64,000 nucleotides of DNA from Alkalihalobacillus bogoriensis ATCC BAA-922 (GTDB taxonomy: Bacteria; Bacillota; Bacilli; Bacillales; Bacillaceae_F): contig NZ_JHYI01000006.1 in the NCBI RefSeq assembly GCF_000621445.1, forward strand, positions 62,001 to 126,000, written 5' to 3'. The position numbers were made by a program, and so were the translations under genes. Below the pieces are notes generated by a model. The model was not told the DNA's origin. It saw nothing but the letters and a program-made list of their open reading frames with translations, and made no database searches. Of this stretch, positions 56,606 through 64,000 are shown piece after piece (position 1 is the first letter of the stretch; every line of letters begins with the position of its first letter).

Positions 56606-57580
56606 TTATGATGCTACTACTTTTTTTAATTCTTCTGTTAAGATTGGTAGTACTTCGAATAGGTCGCCTACGATTCCGTAGTCGGCTACTTCGAAAATTG
56701 GAGCTTCTGGGTCTTTGTTGATAGCAACGATACATTTTGAGTTAGACATACCAGCTAAATGTTGGATAGCTCCTGATAAACCGATAGCAAAATATAAGTC
56801 TGGTGTTACAACCTTTCCTGTTTGCCCGATTTGAAGAGAGTAATCACAATATTCTGCATCACACGCACCACGTGAAGCTCCTACTGCTGCACCTAATACT
56901 CCTGCTAATTCTTCTAAAGGTTCAAAACCTTCTTTACTTTTCACACCACGTCCACCTGCTACGATAATTTTCGCTTCTGATAAATCAACACCGCTTGTCG
57001 ATTTACGAACGATTTCTTTAATCGTTGTGCGCAAGTCTTTAATGTCGACTGATAAGCTGCTCACATCACCAGAGCGTGACTCGTCTTTTGCTAATGGCTC
57101 GATGTTATTCGGACGAATCGTCGCAAATACTAAACCTTCTTCAATTGTTTTCTTTTCAAAAGCTTTACCAGAGTAAATCGGACGAGTAAAGACAACATTG
57201 TCTCCATCAACTTCAACTGCAATCGCATCCGAAATTAAACCTGCGTTTAGTTTCATAGCGATACGAGGAGCTAAATCTTTCCCTGCCGCTGTATGCCCTA
57301 ATACTAAACCTTCTGGCTGTTCTGTATCTACCACTTGTAATAATGCTTGTTGGTATGCATCTGTTGTATATTCTTTTAAATCACTGTGCTCAACTTTAAT
57401 CACACGGTCAGCACCATAGTGAACAAGTGCCTCTGCCACATTGCTTACCTCACTTCCAAAAACAGCAGCTACAACTTCTCCACCTTCAGCAATGATTTTT
57501 CCAGCAGCAATTGCTTCAAATGATACGTTTCTTAATTCTCCATCACGGACTTCAGCTAATACTAATACTTTTTTTGACAT
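56606..57580 (-). CDS. etfA: Electron transfer flavoprotein, alpha subunit
   Basis: A 324-residue FAD-binding subunit carrying electrons from acyl-CoA dehydrogenases to the respiratory chain. The C-terminal FAD domain (about 195-315) shows VAGGRGVKSKEGFEPLEELAGVLG, GASRGACDAEYCDYSLQIGQTGKVV and LYFAIGLSGAIQHLAGM. It follows etfB by 14 nt. Confidence 0.96.
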   Translation of the reverse strand: MSKKVLVLAEVRDGELRNVSFEAIAAGKIIAEGGEVVAAVFGSEVSNVAEALVHYGADRVIKVEHSDLKEYTTDAYQQALLQVVDTEQPEGLVLGHTAAGKDLAPRIAMKLNAGLISDAIAVEVDGDNVVFTRPIYSGKAFEKKTIEEGLVFATIRPNNIEPLAKDESRSGDVSSLSVDIKDLRTTIKEIVRKSTSGVDLSEAKIIVAGGRGVKSKEGFEPLEELAGVLGAAVGASRGACDAEYCDYSLQIGQTGKVVTPDLYFAIGLSGAIQHLAGMSNSKCIVAINKDPEAPIFEVADYGIVGDLFEVLPILTEELKKVVAS

Positions 57581-57594
57581 CGTTTAGTCCCTCC

Positions 57595-58365
57595 TTATAT
57601 GACTTTTGCTTCAGATTTTAATAGCGATACAAGTTCTTTTACTTGGTCATTTAATTCACCTTCAAGCACTTTCCCTGCTTGTTTTTGAGGTGGAAGGAAA
57701 ATTTCAATTGTTTTTGTTTTTGCTTCTACATCATCTTCATCGATATCTAAATCATCTAAATCTAGAGTTTCAAGCGGCTTTTTCTTCGCTTTCATAATCC
57801 CTGGTAATGATGGATAACGAGGCTCATTTAAACCTTGTTGTGCTGTAACAAGAATCGGAAGTGAAACCTCAACCGTTTCTTGGTCTCCTTCTACATCACG
57901 AACAATTGTTGCTGTCGTTCCGTCAATCTCAAGGTTTGTAATCGTTGTCACTTGAGCAATGTCTAACAACTCAGCTACACGAGGACCAACTTGACCAGAC
58001 CCGCCATCAACGGCAACGTTTCCACCTAAAATAATGTCAAACTCTTGACCTTTTAAGTATGTTGCTAGTAATGTTGCTGTTGTGAATTGGTCTAACTCAT
58101 CTACATCTTCACTATCAATTAATACCGCTTTATCTGCGCCCATGGCTAAAGCCGTACGCAATTCTTTTTCAGCTTCTTCTTCTCCAACTGTAACTACAGT
58201 GACTTCTCCTCCGTGAGCATCACGTAATGTAATGGCTTCTTCAATCGCGTACTCATCGTACGGGTTAATGATGAATTCTGCACCGCTTTCATCAATTTGA
58301 CCATTGCTAACTGCAATTTTTTCTTCAGTATCAAAAGTACGCTTCATAATAACAAAAATATTCAT
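57595..58365 (-). CDS. etfB: Electron transfer flavoprotein, beta subunit
   Basis: A 256-residue AMP-binding subunit that partners EtfA. It contains AIEEAITLRDAHGGEVTVVTVG (about 41-62), the EtfB signature AQQGLNEPRYPSLPGIMKAKKKPLETL (about 174-200) and the upstream region DGGSGQVGPRVAELLDIAQVT. It lies 27 nt after the enoyl-CoA hydratase gene. Confidence 0.96.
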   Translation of the reverse strand: MNIFVIMKRTFDTEEKIAVSNGQIDESGAEFIINPYDEYAIEEAITLRDAHGGEVTVVTVGEEEAEKELRTALAMGADKAVLIDSEDVDELDQFTTATLLATYLKGQEFDIILGGNVAVDGGSGQVGPRVAELLDIAQVTTITNLEIDGTTATIVRDVEGDQETVEVSLPILVTAQQGLNEPRYPSLPGIMKAKKKPLETLDLDDLDIDEDDVEAKTKTIEIFLPPQKQAGKVLEGELNDQVKELVSLLKSEAKVI

Positions 58366-58392
58366 TCTAAGTCCCTCCCTATAGTCGTTCCA

Positions 58393-59169
58393 TTATTTAT
58401 TTTTAAATTCAGGTTTTCTTTTTTCAATGAAAGCTTGAATGCCTTCTTTTCCATCATAGGAATCAAACGCTTTACCAAATAATTCAGCTTCTTTTTCAAC
58501 CCCAGTTGCAAAGTTTTCATCTGCTACATATGAAAACGATTCCAATAATAGTTTCATAGAAACTGCACTTTTTTGTGCAATTTTATGAGCTAACTGATTA
58601 GCAGCGTCCATAAGCGACTGTTCATCATCATAAACAGAGTTTACTAGTCCATAAGATAAAGCTTCTTCTCCCGTAATTGGGTCACTTGTTAACAGCATTT
58701 CTAGCGCTTTTGCTTTCCCGACGATACGAGGTAAACGTTGTGTGCCTGCATACCCAGGAATAAGCCCAAGTTGTAGCTCTGGAAGTCCAAGTTTTACATC
58801 TTTTGTTGCTAGACGAATATGGCATGCCATAACAAGCTCTAACCCTCCACCTAATGCTGCACCATGAACAGCAACAATAATAGGTTTTGGAAATTCTTCA
58901 ATTCGATTAAACAATTGTTGTCCTGATTTAGCTAGCTCGGCAAATTCACTGCCCGATGGAACCGACGTAAATTCTTTAATGTCTGCTCCTGCTGCAAAGA
59001 AACGTCCTTGTCCATGTAATAGGATAACCTTTGCATCTTTATGTTGTTCGACTTCATCAAGGACATTCGCTAACTCGCTAAGCACTTCTGATGATAGTGC
59101 ATTTGCAGGTGGGCGATTGAATGTAATGGTTGCAACAGCATTGTTATAACTAACAATAAAATGTCCCAC
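58393..59169 (-). CDS. fadB: Enoyl-CoA hydratase/isomerase (FadB-type, YsiB)
   Basis: A 258-residue crotonase-family enzyme for the hydration step of beta-oxidation. The oxyanion-hole segments are AAGADIKEF (about 60-68) and HGAALGGGLELVMACHIRLA (about 105-124). Glutamates in GLPELQLGLIPGYAGTQRLPR (about 133-153) are in catalytic positions. It follows fadR by 10 nt in the same operon as etfBA. Confidence 0.93.
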   Translation of the reverse strand: MGHFIVSYNNAVATITFNRPPANALSSEVLSELANVLDEVEQHKDAKVILLHGQGRFFAAGADIKEFTSVPSGSEFAELAKSGQQLFNRIEEFPKPIIVAVHGAALGGGLELVMACHIRLATKDVKLGLPELQLGLIPGYAGTQRLPRIVGKAKALEMLLTSDPITGEEALSYGLVNSVYDDEQSLMDAANQLAHKIAQKSAVSMKLLLESFSYVADENFATGVEKEAELFGKAFDSYDGKEGIQAFIEKRKPEFKNK

Positions 59170-59179
59170 AGATTCTTTT

Positions 59180-59788
59180 TCACTCCTCTATCGTACTATC
59201 ATTTATCATTTGCAATCCAGCAAGCAACATATTTTGCACTGGCTTTGCTAAAGATACTAAGTCATATTTACATTCTTTCATAACCCAGTTTGTTACGACC
59301 TCATCTAATGTTCCAAATATCATTTGACGAGCGAGACGAGTGTCTAATTCTGCTTGAAATACACCTGCTGATTTTCCTTCTGATAAGACAATGTCCATAA
59401 GTTCTAAATACCCTTTTAATACTTCATTAATTCGTAGACGGAGCTGAGGATTTGATTGTCTTAGCTCTAATTGGGTCACAATGGCTAGTGGATGATCCGC
59501 CGCTAATTGTTTAAAATGCATTTGAATGAGAATAAACAATTTTTCTTTCGCTGACGTTTCATTTTCAATTTGTTCTCTCGTTTTATCTACAAATCGACCC
59601 ATCTTTTCTTCGAATAAAGAAACTAATATATCTTCTTTATTTTTAAAGTATAAGTAAATCGTTCCATCTGCGACACCAGCATCTTTTGCAATTTTTGAAA
59701 CTTGTGCTTGATGATAGCCATGTTTAGCAATGACCCGAACTGCCGCTTCGATAATTTGATCATATTTAGGTCCTCGTTTCTTTCCCAT
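59180..59788 (-). CDS. fadR: TetR-family fatty-acid degradation repressor FadR (YsiA)
   Basis: A 202-residue TetR regulator. The helix-turn-helix is HQAQVSKIAKDAGVADGTIYLYFKNKEDIL (about 26-55). The ligand domain (about 70-195) contains AIVTQLELRQSNPQLRLRINEVLKGYL and LARQMIFGTLDEVVTNWVM, close to B. subtilis FadR, which is released from DNA by long-chain acyl-CoA. The ATG at 59788 (MGKKRGPKYDQI) fits the family; the 15-codon extension to 59833 runs through the operator. It probably represses its own operon and lcfA. Confidence 0.93.
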   Translation of the reverse strand: MGKKRGPKYDQIIEAAVRVIAKHGYHQAQVSKIAKDAGVADGTIYLYFKNKEDILVSLFEEKMGRFVDKTREQIENETSAKEKLFILIQMHFKQLAADHPLAIVTQLELRQSNPQLRLRINEVLKGYLELMDIVLSEGKSAGVFQAELDTRLARQMIFGTLDEVVTNWVMKECKYDLVSLAKPVQNMLLAGLQMINDSTIEE

Positions 59789-59814
59789 AAGACTCTTCCT
59801 TCCGTGTACGAAAA

Positions 59815-59832
59815 TGAATGACCGTTCATTCA
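59815..59832. promoter_or_regulatory. FadR operator before fadR
   Basis: TGAATGACCGTTCATTCA fits the B. subtilis FadR box (TGAATGA-N4-TCATTCA) exactly. It lies just downstream of the -10 box, so bound FadR would block its own operon. A degenerate second copy, TCAATGACCGTTCTACAA (13 of 18 matching), lies at 59866-59883 over the -35. Confidence 0.85.
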
Positions 59833-59840
59833 TAGTTCAT

Positions 59841-59869
59841 ATTTTATTGTATGTGTGCGTGTTTGTCAA
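59841..59869 (-). promoter_or_regulatory. Promoter of fadR-fadB-etfB-etfA
   Basis: On the minus strand a consensus TTGACA (59864-59869) and TAAAAT (59841-59846) are separated by 17 nt, with the FadR operator immediately downstream. Confidence 0.75.
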
Positions 59870-59954
59870 TGACCGTTCTACAATTCTTTTTTTAATTTTA
59901 TCACTGCTCTTTATCATACTAAAAGAAAGAAATCATGCCTAACTTTTAGTATTC

Positions 59955-60004
59955 CAAATAAGAAAGAAGATGCTCCAAAAGGCAAATTCGTTCATCTTTT
60001 GGAA
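59955..60004 (-). terminator. lcfA terminator
   Basis: TCCAAAAG (59996-60003 on the minus strand) pairs with CTTTTGGA (59974-59981), followed by GCATCTTCTTTCTTATTT. Its position about 75 nt behind lcfA suits, but the loop is 14 nt. Confidence 0.6.
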
Positions 60005-60076
60005 CACCCTAATCAGCAATGTAGAACGTCACGCCATGTTCTTGGAATGCCTCTTACTTCGCGAAACTAAACCTTG

Positions 60077-61777
60077 CTAACTTGTCTTTTTATTTTCTCG
60101 TTGCTTTTTTTCTTCTTCTTCAATCAACACACGTTTTAAAATTTTCCCAACCATCGTTTTTGGCAACTCATCACGGAATTCATACAATCTTGGAACTTTA
60201 TAGGCGGCTAAATTTTTACGACAGTATTCATTTAAATCTTTTTCCGTTAATGAAGCGCCTTCTTTTTTTACGACAAAAGCCTTTACTGTTTCGCCACGAT
60301 ATGGGTCAGGTATGCCGATAACAACAGCTTCTAATACAGATTCATGCTCATATAAAACCTCTTCAATTTCACGAGGGTAAATATTAAACCCTCCAGCAAT
60401 AATCATATCTTTTTTGCGGTCAACAATATAGAAATAGCCCTGCTCATCCATATACCCCATATCACCAGTTAACAACCACTCTTCATAAAACGTAGCTGCT
60501 GTATCTTCAGGTCGATTCCAATACCCCTTCATCACTTGTGGTCCACGAATTGCTAGTTCACCAACTTCACCTGGTTTTGCTACTTCACCAGGTTCTGTAA
60601 AAATAACCGCTTCTGTATCTGGCCATGGTAATCCAATACTTCCTTGCTGACGATGTCCCCAAATTAAGTTACAATGCGTTACCGGTGATGCCTCCGTTAA
60701 CCCATATCCTTCAACTAGTTTACCTCCTGTTAATTCTTCAAACTTCGATTGAACTTCTACAGGTAAAGCAGCTGACCCACTAATACATGTTTTAATCGAA
60801 GATAAATCATACTTTTGAATATCAGGATGATTAATAAGTCCAATATACATCGTTGGTGCACCTGGGAAAATCGTAATTTTATGTTTATCAATGATTTGTA
60901 AAATTTCTAGCGGATTAAACTTTGCAACAATAAACATTTTAGATCCATTCATAATGGACAAGTTCATAGATACCGTCATTCCATACACATGGAAAAAAGG
61001 TAACGCCGCTAATGTTCGTTCTTCCTCACCCTTCATTTGATACATCCAATGCGCACATTGAGTCGTATTAGAAATCAAGTTAGAATGCGTTAACATAACT
61101 CCTTTTGCAGGTCCTGTTGTTCCTCCCGTATATTGCAACAAAGCAATATCTTCTTTCGGGTCAATATCGATGTTTAATTCTTCTTCTTTTCCATTTTTCA
61201 AAAAGCTTGTAAAGCGATGCGTATTTTGGTCATAGGTTACATCTGGTGTAATCCCTGTGTTTTTCTTTTGAATAAATGGATAAATTAAATTTTTCGGGAA
61301 AGGCAAATAATCTTTGATAGCGGTTACAATGATATGTTGAAGGTTTGTATTTTTCTTTACGTTTAATACTCGTTTATATAGCAAGTCTAAACAGAGAATA
61401 TACTTTGCCCCTGAATCCGCTAACTGATGTTCTAGTTCTCTTTCCACATAAAGTGGATTTGTTTGAACAACGATACCACCAGCCATTAAAATGCCATAAT
61501 ACGCGATAACACCTTGTGGACAGTTTGGTAACATAATCGAAACAGTGTCACCTTTTTGAAGCCCTAAATCCTTTAATGCGTTGGCAAATTTAGTGACTGA
61601 ACGATAAAGTTCCGCATAAGTCAATTCTTTCCCATTAAAATGGAGCGCATCATGGTTAGGGTAAGCGCTTACCGTTTTCTTTAAAATACCATGTAACGTT
61701 GTATCAGCATATTGAATTGTATGAGGGATTTCCTTTGGATATTGGTTAAACCACTGCTTGTCAGTTGAAATTGTCAA
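60077..61777 (-). CDS. lcfA: Long-chain fatty-acid--CoA ligase
   Basis: A 566-residue adenylate-forming enzyme that activates fatty acids for beta-oxidation. The P-loop-like motif is LLQYTGGTTGPAKGVMLTHSNL (about 212-233), the adenylate motif GYGLTEASPVTH (about 355) and the hinge/lysine region DRKKDMIIAGGFNIYPREIEEVL (about 450). The start is TTG at 61777 with GGAGGAG about 10 nt upstream; the overlapping ATG at 61781 is out of frame and stops after six codons. An inverted repeat resembling a FadR site lies in its promoter. Confidence 0.94.
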   Translation of the reverse strand: MTISTDKQWFNQYPKEIPHTIQYADTTLHGILKKTVSAYPNHDALHFNGKELTYAELYRSVTKFANALKDLGLQKGDTVSIMLPNCPQGVIAYYGILMAGGIVVQTNPLYVERELEHQLADSGAKYILCLDLLYKRVLNVKKNTNLQHIIVTAIKDYLPFPKNLIYPFIQKKNTGITPDVTYDQNTHRFTSFLKNGKEEELNIDIDPKEDIALLQYTGGTTGPAKGVMLTHSNLISNTTQCAHWMYQMKGEEERTLAALPFFHVYGMTVSMNLSIMNGSKMFIVAKFNPLEILQIIDKHKITIFPGAPTMYIGLINHPDIQKYDLSSIKTCISGSAALPVEVQSKFEELTGGKLVEGYGLTEASPVTHCNLIWGHRQQGSIGLPWPDTEAVIFTEPGEVAKPGEVGELAIRGPQVMKGYWNRPEDTAATFYEEWLLTGDMGYMDEQGYFYIVDRKKDMIIAGGFNIYPREIEEVLYEHESVLEAVVIGIPDPYRGETVKAFVVKKEGASLTEKDLNEYCRKNLAAYKVPRLYEFRDELPKTMVGKILKRVLIEEEEKKQRENKKTS

Positions 61778-61850
61778 TCATAACTCCTCCTCAAAGTCGA
61801 TCCCTACCATTTCTACAAACTACAAACTACAAACTCTCTCTCTACACTCT

Positions 61851-61879
61851 ATTGTAATGAATGTTCATTCATTTTTAAA
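61851..61879 (-). promoter_or_regulatory. lcfA promoter with FadR-like inverted repeat in the spacer
   Basis: On the minus strand TTTAAA (61874-61879), 17 nt, TACAAT (61851-61856). The spacer is filled by ATGAATG-AA-CATTCAT (61857-61872). The half-sites match FadR half-sites, but the spacing between TGAATG and CATTCA is 2 nt here against 6 nt in the fadR operator. Confidence 0.6.
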
Positions 61880-61910
61880 CTATTTTTTTATTTTTCTAAA
61901 AAAAATATCA

Positions 61911-63059
61911 TTATCCATTATAATTTGTGTAAAAAAAATCAAAAAGCGCAACCATTCTCTCCATTAAATCAAAAAGACATTCTTGTGTTTCATCCATAAT
62001 CTCAACAAGAGTTCCTGCTTTTTTTATTATCGAAAATGCCGTTACAAGTCCTAACTCTTCAAGCTCTAATTGCGATAAATATAATTGCCCACATATCGCA
62101 ACAACCGGAATGTCCTTTTTTGCTGCTTCTTTACATACTCCTTTTATTACTTTGCCTTGAAATGTTTGTTTATCAATCGCTCCTTCTCCTGTAATAATAA
62201 AAGAAGCTCCTTCAATTAACTCAGAATAATTCACTTCTTCCATTACAAGCTCAATGCCGGACACAATCTTTGCCTTTAAAAAGGCATAAAAAGCAGCCGC
62301 TACTCCCCCCGCCGCACCTAACCCTGCTGTATTGGTTACGTTAATGGTTGTATGTTGTTCAATAACCGAAGCAAAATGGAGGACACCACGCTCTAATTCC
62401 TTTATCATTGATGATGTTGCTCCTTTTTGAGCACCGAATACTCTTGTTGCTCCATTTACTCCACATAAAGGATTCTTCACATCACTAGCGACAAGAAACT
62501 GACAGTCTTTTAATCGTTTATCTACTTTTGTTTCATCAATCATTTCTATCTGTTCCAAATGCTTACCACCAAGCGGGACCTGTTCGCCTTTGCTATCGTA
62601 AAATTGATAGCCTAGCGCTTGCAAAAAACCAACACCTACGTCATTTGTTCCACTTCCTCCTAACCCGATGATAAAGCGACGAAACCCTTTATCTAATGCT
62701 GCTTTTATTAATTCTCCCGTCCCGTGCGTGTTCGTGTAAAACGGATTTCTCTCTTTTTCTGCAAGTAGTGGTAACCCTGAAGCTGCTGCTACTTCAATAA
62801 CCGCCGTTTTTTTATCTCCTAACACCCCAAATGAAGCTGTTATGTTCCGGTTTAGTGGATCCTGAACATTTACCTTTTCATAATAACCTCCTGTTGCAAA
62901 AACTAGAGTTTCCATTGTCCCCTCCCCGCCATCAGCAAGTGGAAGTGAGAGAATATTTGCATGTGGCCATTTCTGTTTAAGGACAGTTTCAATCATAGAA
63001 CATAACTCACTTGCCTTTAGTGACCCTTTAAAAGAATCAGGAGAAATGACTATTTTCAT
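61911..63059 (-). CDS. glxK: Glycerate kinase, GlxK/GarK type
   Basis: A 382-residue class II-type glycerate kinase that phosphorylates D-glycerate. It has the N-terminal signature KIVISPDSFKGSLKASELCS (2-21), the LPLADGGEGTMETL motif (about 40-53), GLGGSGTNDVGVGFLQALGY (about 132-151) and TAGLGAAGGVAAAFYAFL (about 248-265). It overlaps the stop of the upstream hydroxyacid dehydrogenase gene by 4 nt. Together they would convert glyoxylate or hydroxypyruvate to phosphoglycerate. Confidence 0.92.
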   Translation of the reverse strand: MKIVISPDSFKGSLKASELCSMIETVLKQKWPHANILSLPLADGGEGTMETLVFATGGYYEKVNVQDPLNRNITASFGVLGDKKTAVIEVAAASGLPLLAEKERNPFYTNTHGTGELIKAALDKGFRRFIIGLGGSGTNDVGVGFLQALGYQFYDSKGEQVPLGGKHLEQIEMIDETKVDKRLKDCQFLVASDVKNPLCGVNGATRVFGAQKGATSSMIKELERGVLHFASVIEQHTTINVTNTAGLGAAGGVAAAFYAFLKAKIVSGIELVMEEVNYSELIEGASFIITGEGAIDKQTFQGKVIKGVCKEAAKKDIPVVAICGQLYLSQLELEELGLVTAFSIIKKAGTLVEIMDETQECLFDLMERMVALFDFFYTNYNG

Positions 63060-64000
63060 GTACTCGTAGCTCCATTCTTAAAGTCTGGATTTAGGATATA
63101 ATCGCAATCTTCACCCAACAAAACCTTCTTTATATTTTCAGCGGCTAATTTGGCCATCCGCATTCTCGTTTGAATACTTGCACTGCCAATATGAGGAAGG
63201 GTGACTACATTTGGAAGTTGTAACAATCGGTCGTCTTTTGAAATCGGTTCACTTGCAAAGACATCCAATCCCGCTCCCCAGATTTTTTTTGTTTGAATCG
63301 CTTCTACTAACGCCTGTTCATTTACAATTCCACCTCTAGCAGTATTAATAAGAATCGCGTTTTTTTTCATAAGATTAAACTGTTCGGTTGAAATTAAGTT
63401 TTCTGTTTCTTTCGTATACGGTGTCATGACACATATGAAATCTGATTGCTGTAACAAGTCTTCTAATCGTTTATATGTAATGTCTAATTGCTCCTCTACT
63501 TCCGGCTTTTGTGTCCGACTAGTATACATGACGTTCATTCCAAAACCTTTTGCCCGTTTTACAACAGCCGTTCCAATTCTGCCTAATCCAATTAATCCTA
63601 GTGTTGCCCCCCATATATCTTGGCCTGTTAAAAGCATAGGTGACCATGTTTCCCATTTTCCTGAACGTAAGTATTGTTCTGCTTCTGGTATTCTTCTTGC
63701 TGTAGCCATAAGTAATGCAAACGTTAAATCTGCTGTTGTTTCCGTTAGAACTCCAGGAGTATTTGTGACAGCAATTCCGTATTTTGTGGCAGTTTCTACA
63801 TCAATATTGTTAAAACCAACAGCCATATTACTAATGACTTTTAATGATTTTGCATGTTCTATCAACTTTGCATCGATTTCTTCTGTTAATAAACAAAATA
63901 AACCGTCACACTGTGTTATTTTTTCTTTTAATATATTTTTAGGTATTGGGATATGTTCTTCGTGCCACATGTCCACAGTAAAATCTTGCTCGAGTAAACT
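63056..64000 (-). CDS. D-2-hydroxyacid dehydrogenase (glyoxylate/hydroxypyruvate reductase), 5' end outside window
   Basis: 315 codons of an NAD(P)-dependent D-isomer dehydrogenase. The frame stays open to base 64000 (SLLEQDFTVDMWHEEHIPIP), so the true start is outside; a GTG at 63976 is not a plausible start. The Rossmann motif is GATLGLIGLGRIGTAVVKRA (about 130 in this fragment). The catalytic arginine is in NTARGGIVNEQAL, and the glutamate and histidine are in the region ending LPHIGSASIQTR. Coupled to the glycerate kinase gene, which favours a glyoxylate or hydroxypyruvate substrate. Confidence 0.92.
   Translation of the reverse strand, partial: SLLEQDFTVDMWHEEHIPIPKNILKEKITQCDGLFCLLTEEIDAKLIEHAKSLKVISNMAVGFNNIDVETATKYGIAVTNTPGVLTETTADLTFALLMATARRIPEAEQYLRSGKWETWSPMLLTGQDIWGATLGLIGLGRIGTAVVKRAKGFGMNVMYTSRTQKPEVEEQLDITYKRLEDLLQQSDFICVMTPYTKETENLISTEQFNLMKKNAILINTARGGIVNEQALVEAIQTKKIWGAGLDVFASEPISKDDRLLQLPNVVTLPHIGSASIQTRMRMAKLAAENIKKVLLGEDCDYILNPDFKNGATST

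Overview
The window is a 64 kb piece of chromosome from an endospore-forming Bacillaceae bacterium. The evidence is spoVID, ysxE, gerM, gerE, lonB with a sigma-F-type promoter, T-box and lysine riboswitch leaders, PRD antiterminators with RAT sites, and a gene order close to the Bacillus subtilis valS-hem-lon-clpX-tig-leu-ilv and rph-racE-gerE-sdh-uvrC-trxA-etf regions. The species cannot be fixed from sequence alone; an alkaliphilic Bacillus relative is a guess. Almost every gene lies on the minus strand. The window starts inside valS and ends inside a hydroxyacid dehydrogenase gene.

Layout from left to right (transcription runs right to left). 1-5.6 kb: 5' part of valS with its Val T-box, a small plus-strand membrane gene, a repeat-rich gap, then the spore coat genes ysxE, a second coat-kinase-like gene and spoVID. 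6-9 kb: ptsG preceded by glcT, with a RAT/terminator between them. 9-15.4 kb: hemAXCDBL, making uroporphyrinogen precursors from glutamyl-tRNA. 15.5-25.9 kb: a small membrane gene, repeats, then ysxC, lonA, lonB, clpX, tig and ysoA (GTPase, proteases, chaperones). 26-36.3 kb: ilvD, a Leu T-box, then ilvB-ilvN-ilvC-leuA-leuB-leuC-leuD for branched-chain amino acids. 36.6-40.7 kb: an orphan plus-strand gene, tRNA-Arg and tRNA-Gly, ysnB, rdgB, rph and gerM. 41-46.8 kb: racE, a MarR regulator, ptsI, ptsH, a second GlcT-like antiterminator with its own RAT, gerE and ysmA. 46.8-56.1 kb: sdhCAB, a Ktr-type potassium channel gene, yslB, lysC with a lysine riboswitch, uvrC and trxA. 56.6-61.8 kb: a fatty-acid degradation cluster (lcfA, fadR, fadB-type hydratase, etfB, etfA) with FadR-type operators. 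61.9-64 kb: glycerate kinase and a 2-hydroxyacid dehydrogenase.

Two things stand out. First, the ptsGHI genes, which form one GlcT-controlled operon in B. subtilis, are split here into two sites about 36 kb apart. Each half has its own GlcT-family gene and RAT/terminator, and the second antiterminator has lost the histidines of its PRD2 domain. Second, intergenic gaps carry a repeat of about 195 bp, in four same-orientation copies, that can fold into a multi-branched RNA. In two copies it lies directly behind an unannotated 32-codon membrane-peptide reading frame with a promoter, ribosome site and terminator, so the unit looks like a duplicated mini-gene. Several other nested-palindrome and tandem-repeat families fill the remaining gaps. 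No CRISPR array, prophage or intact insertion sequence was seen.
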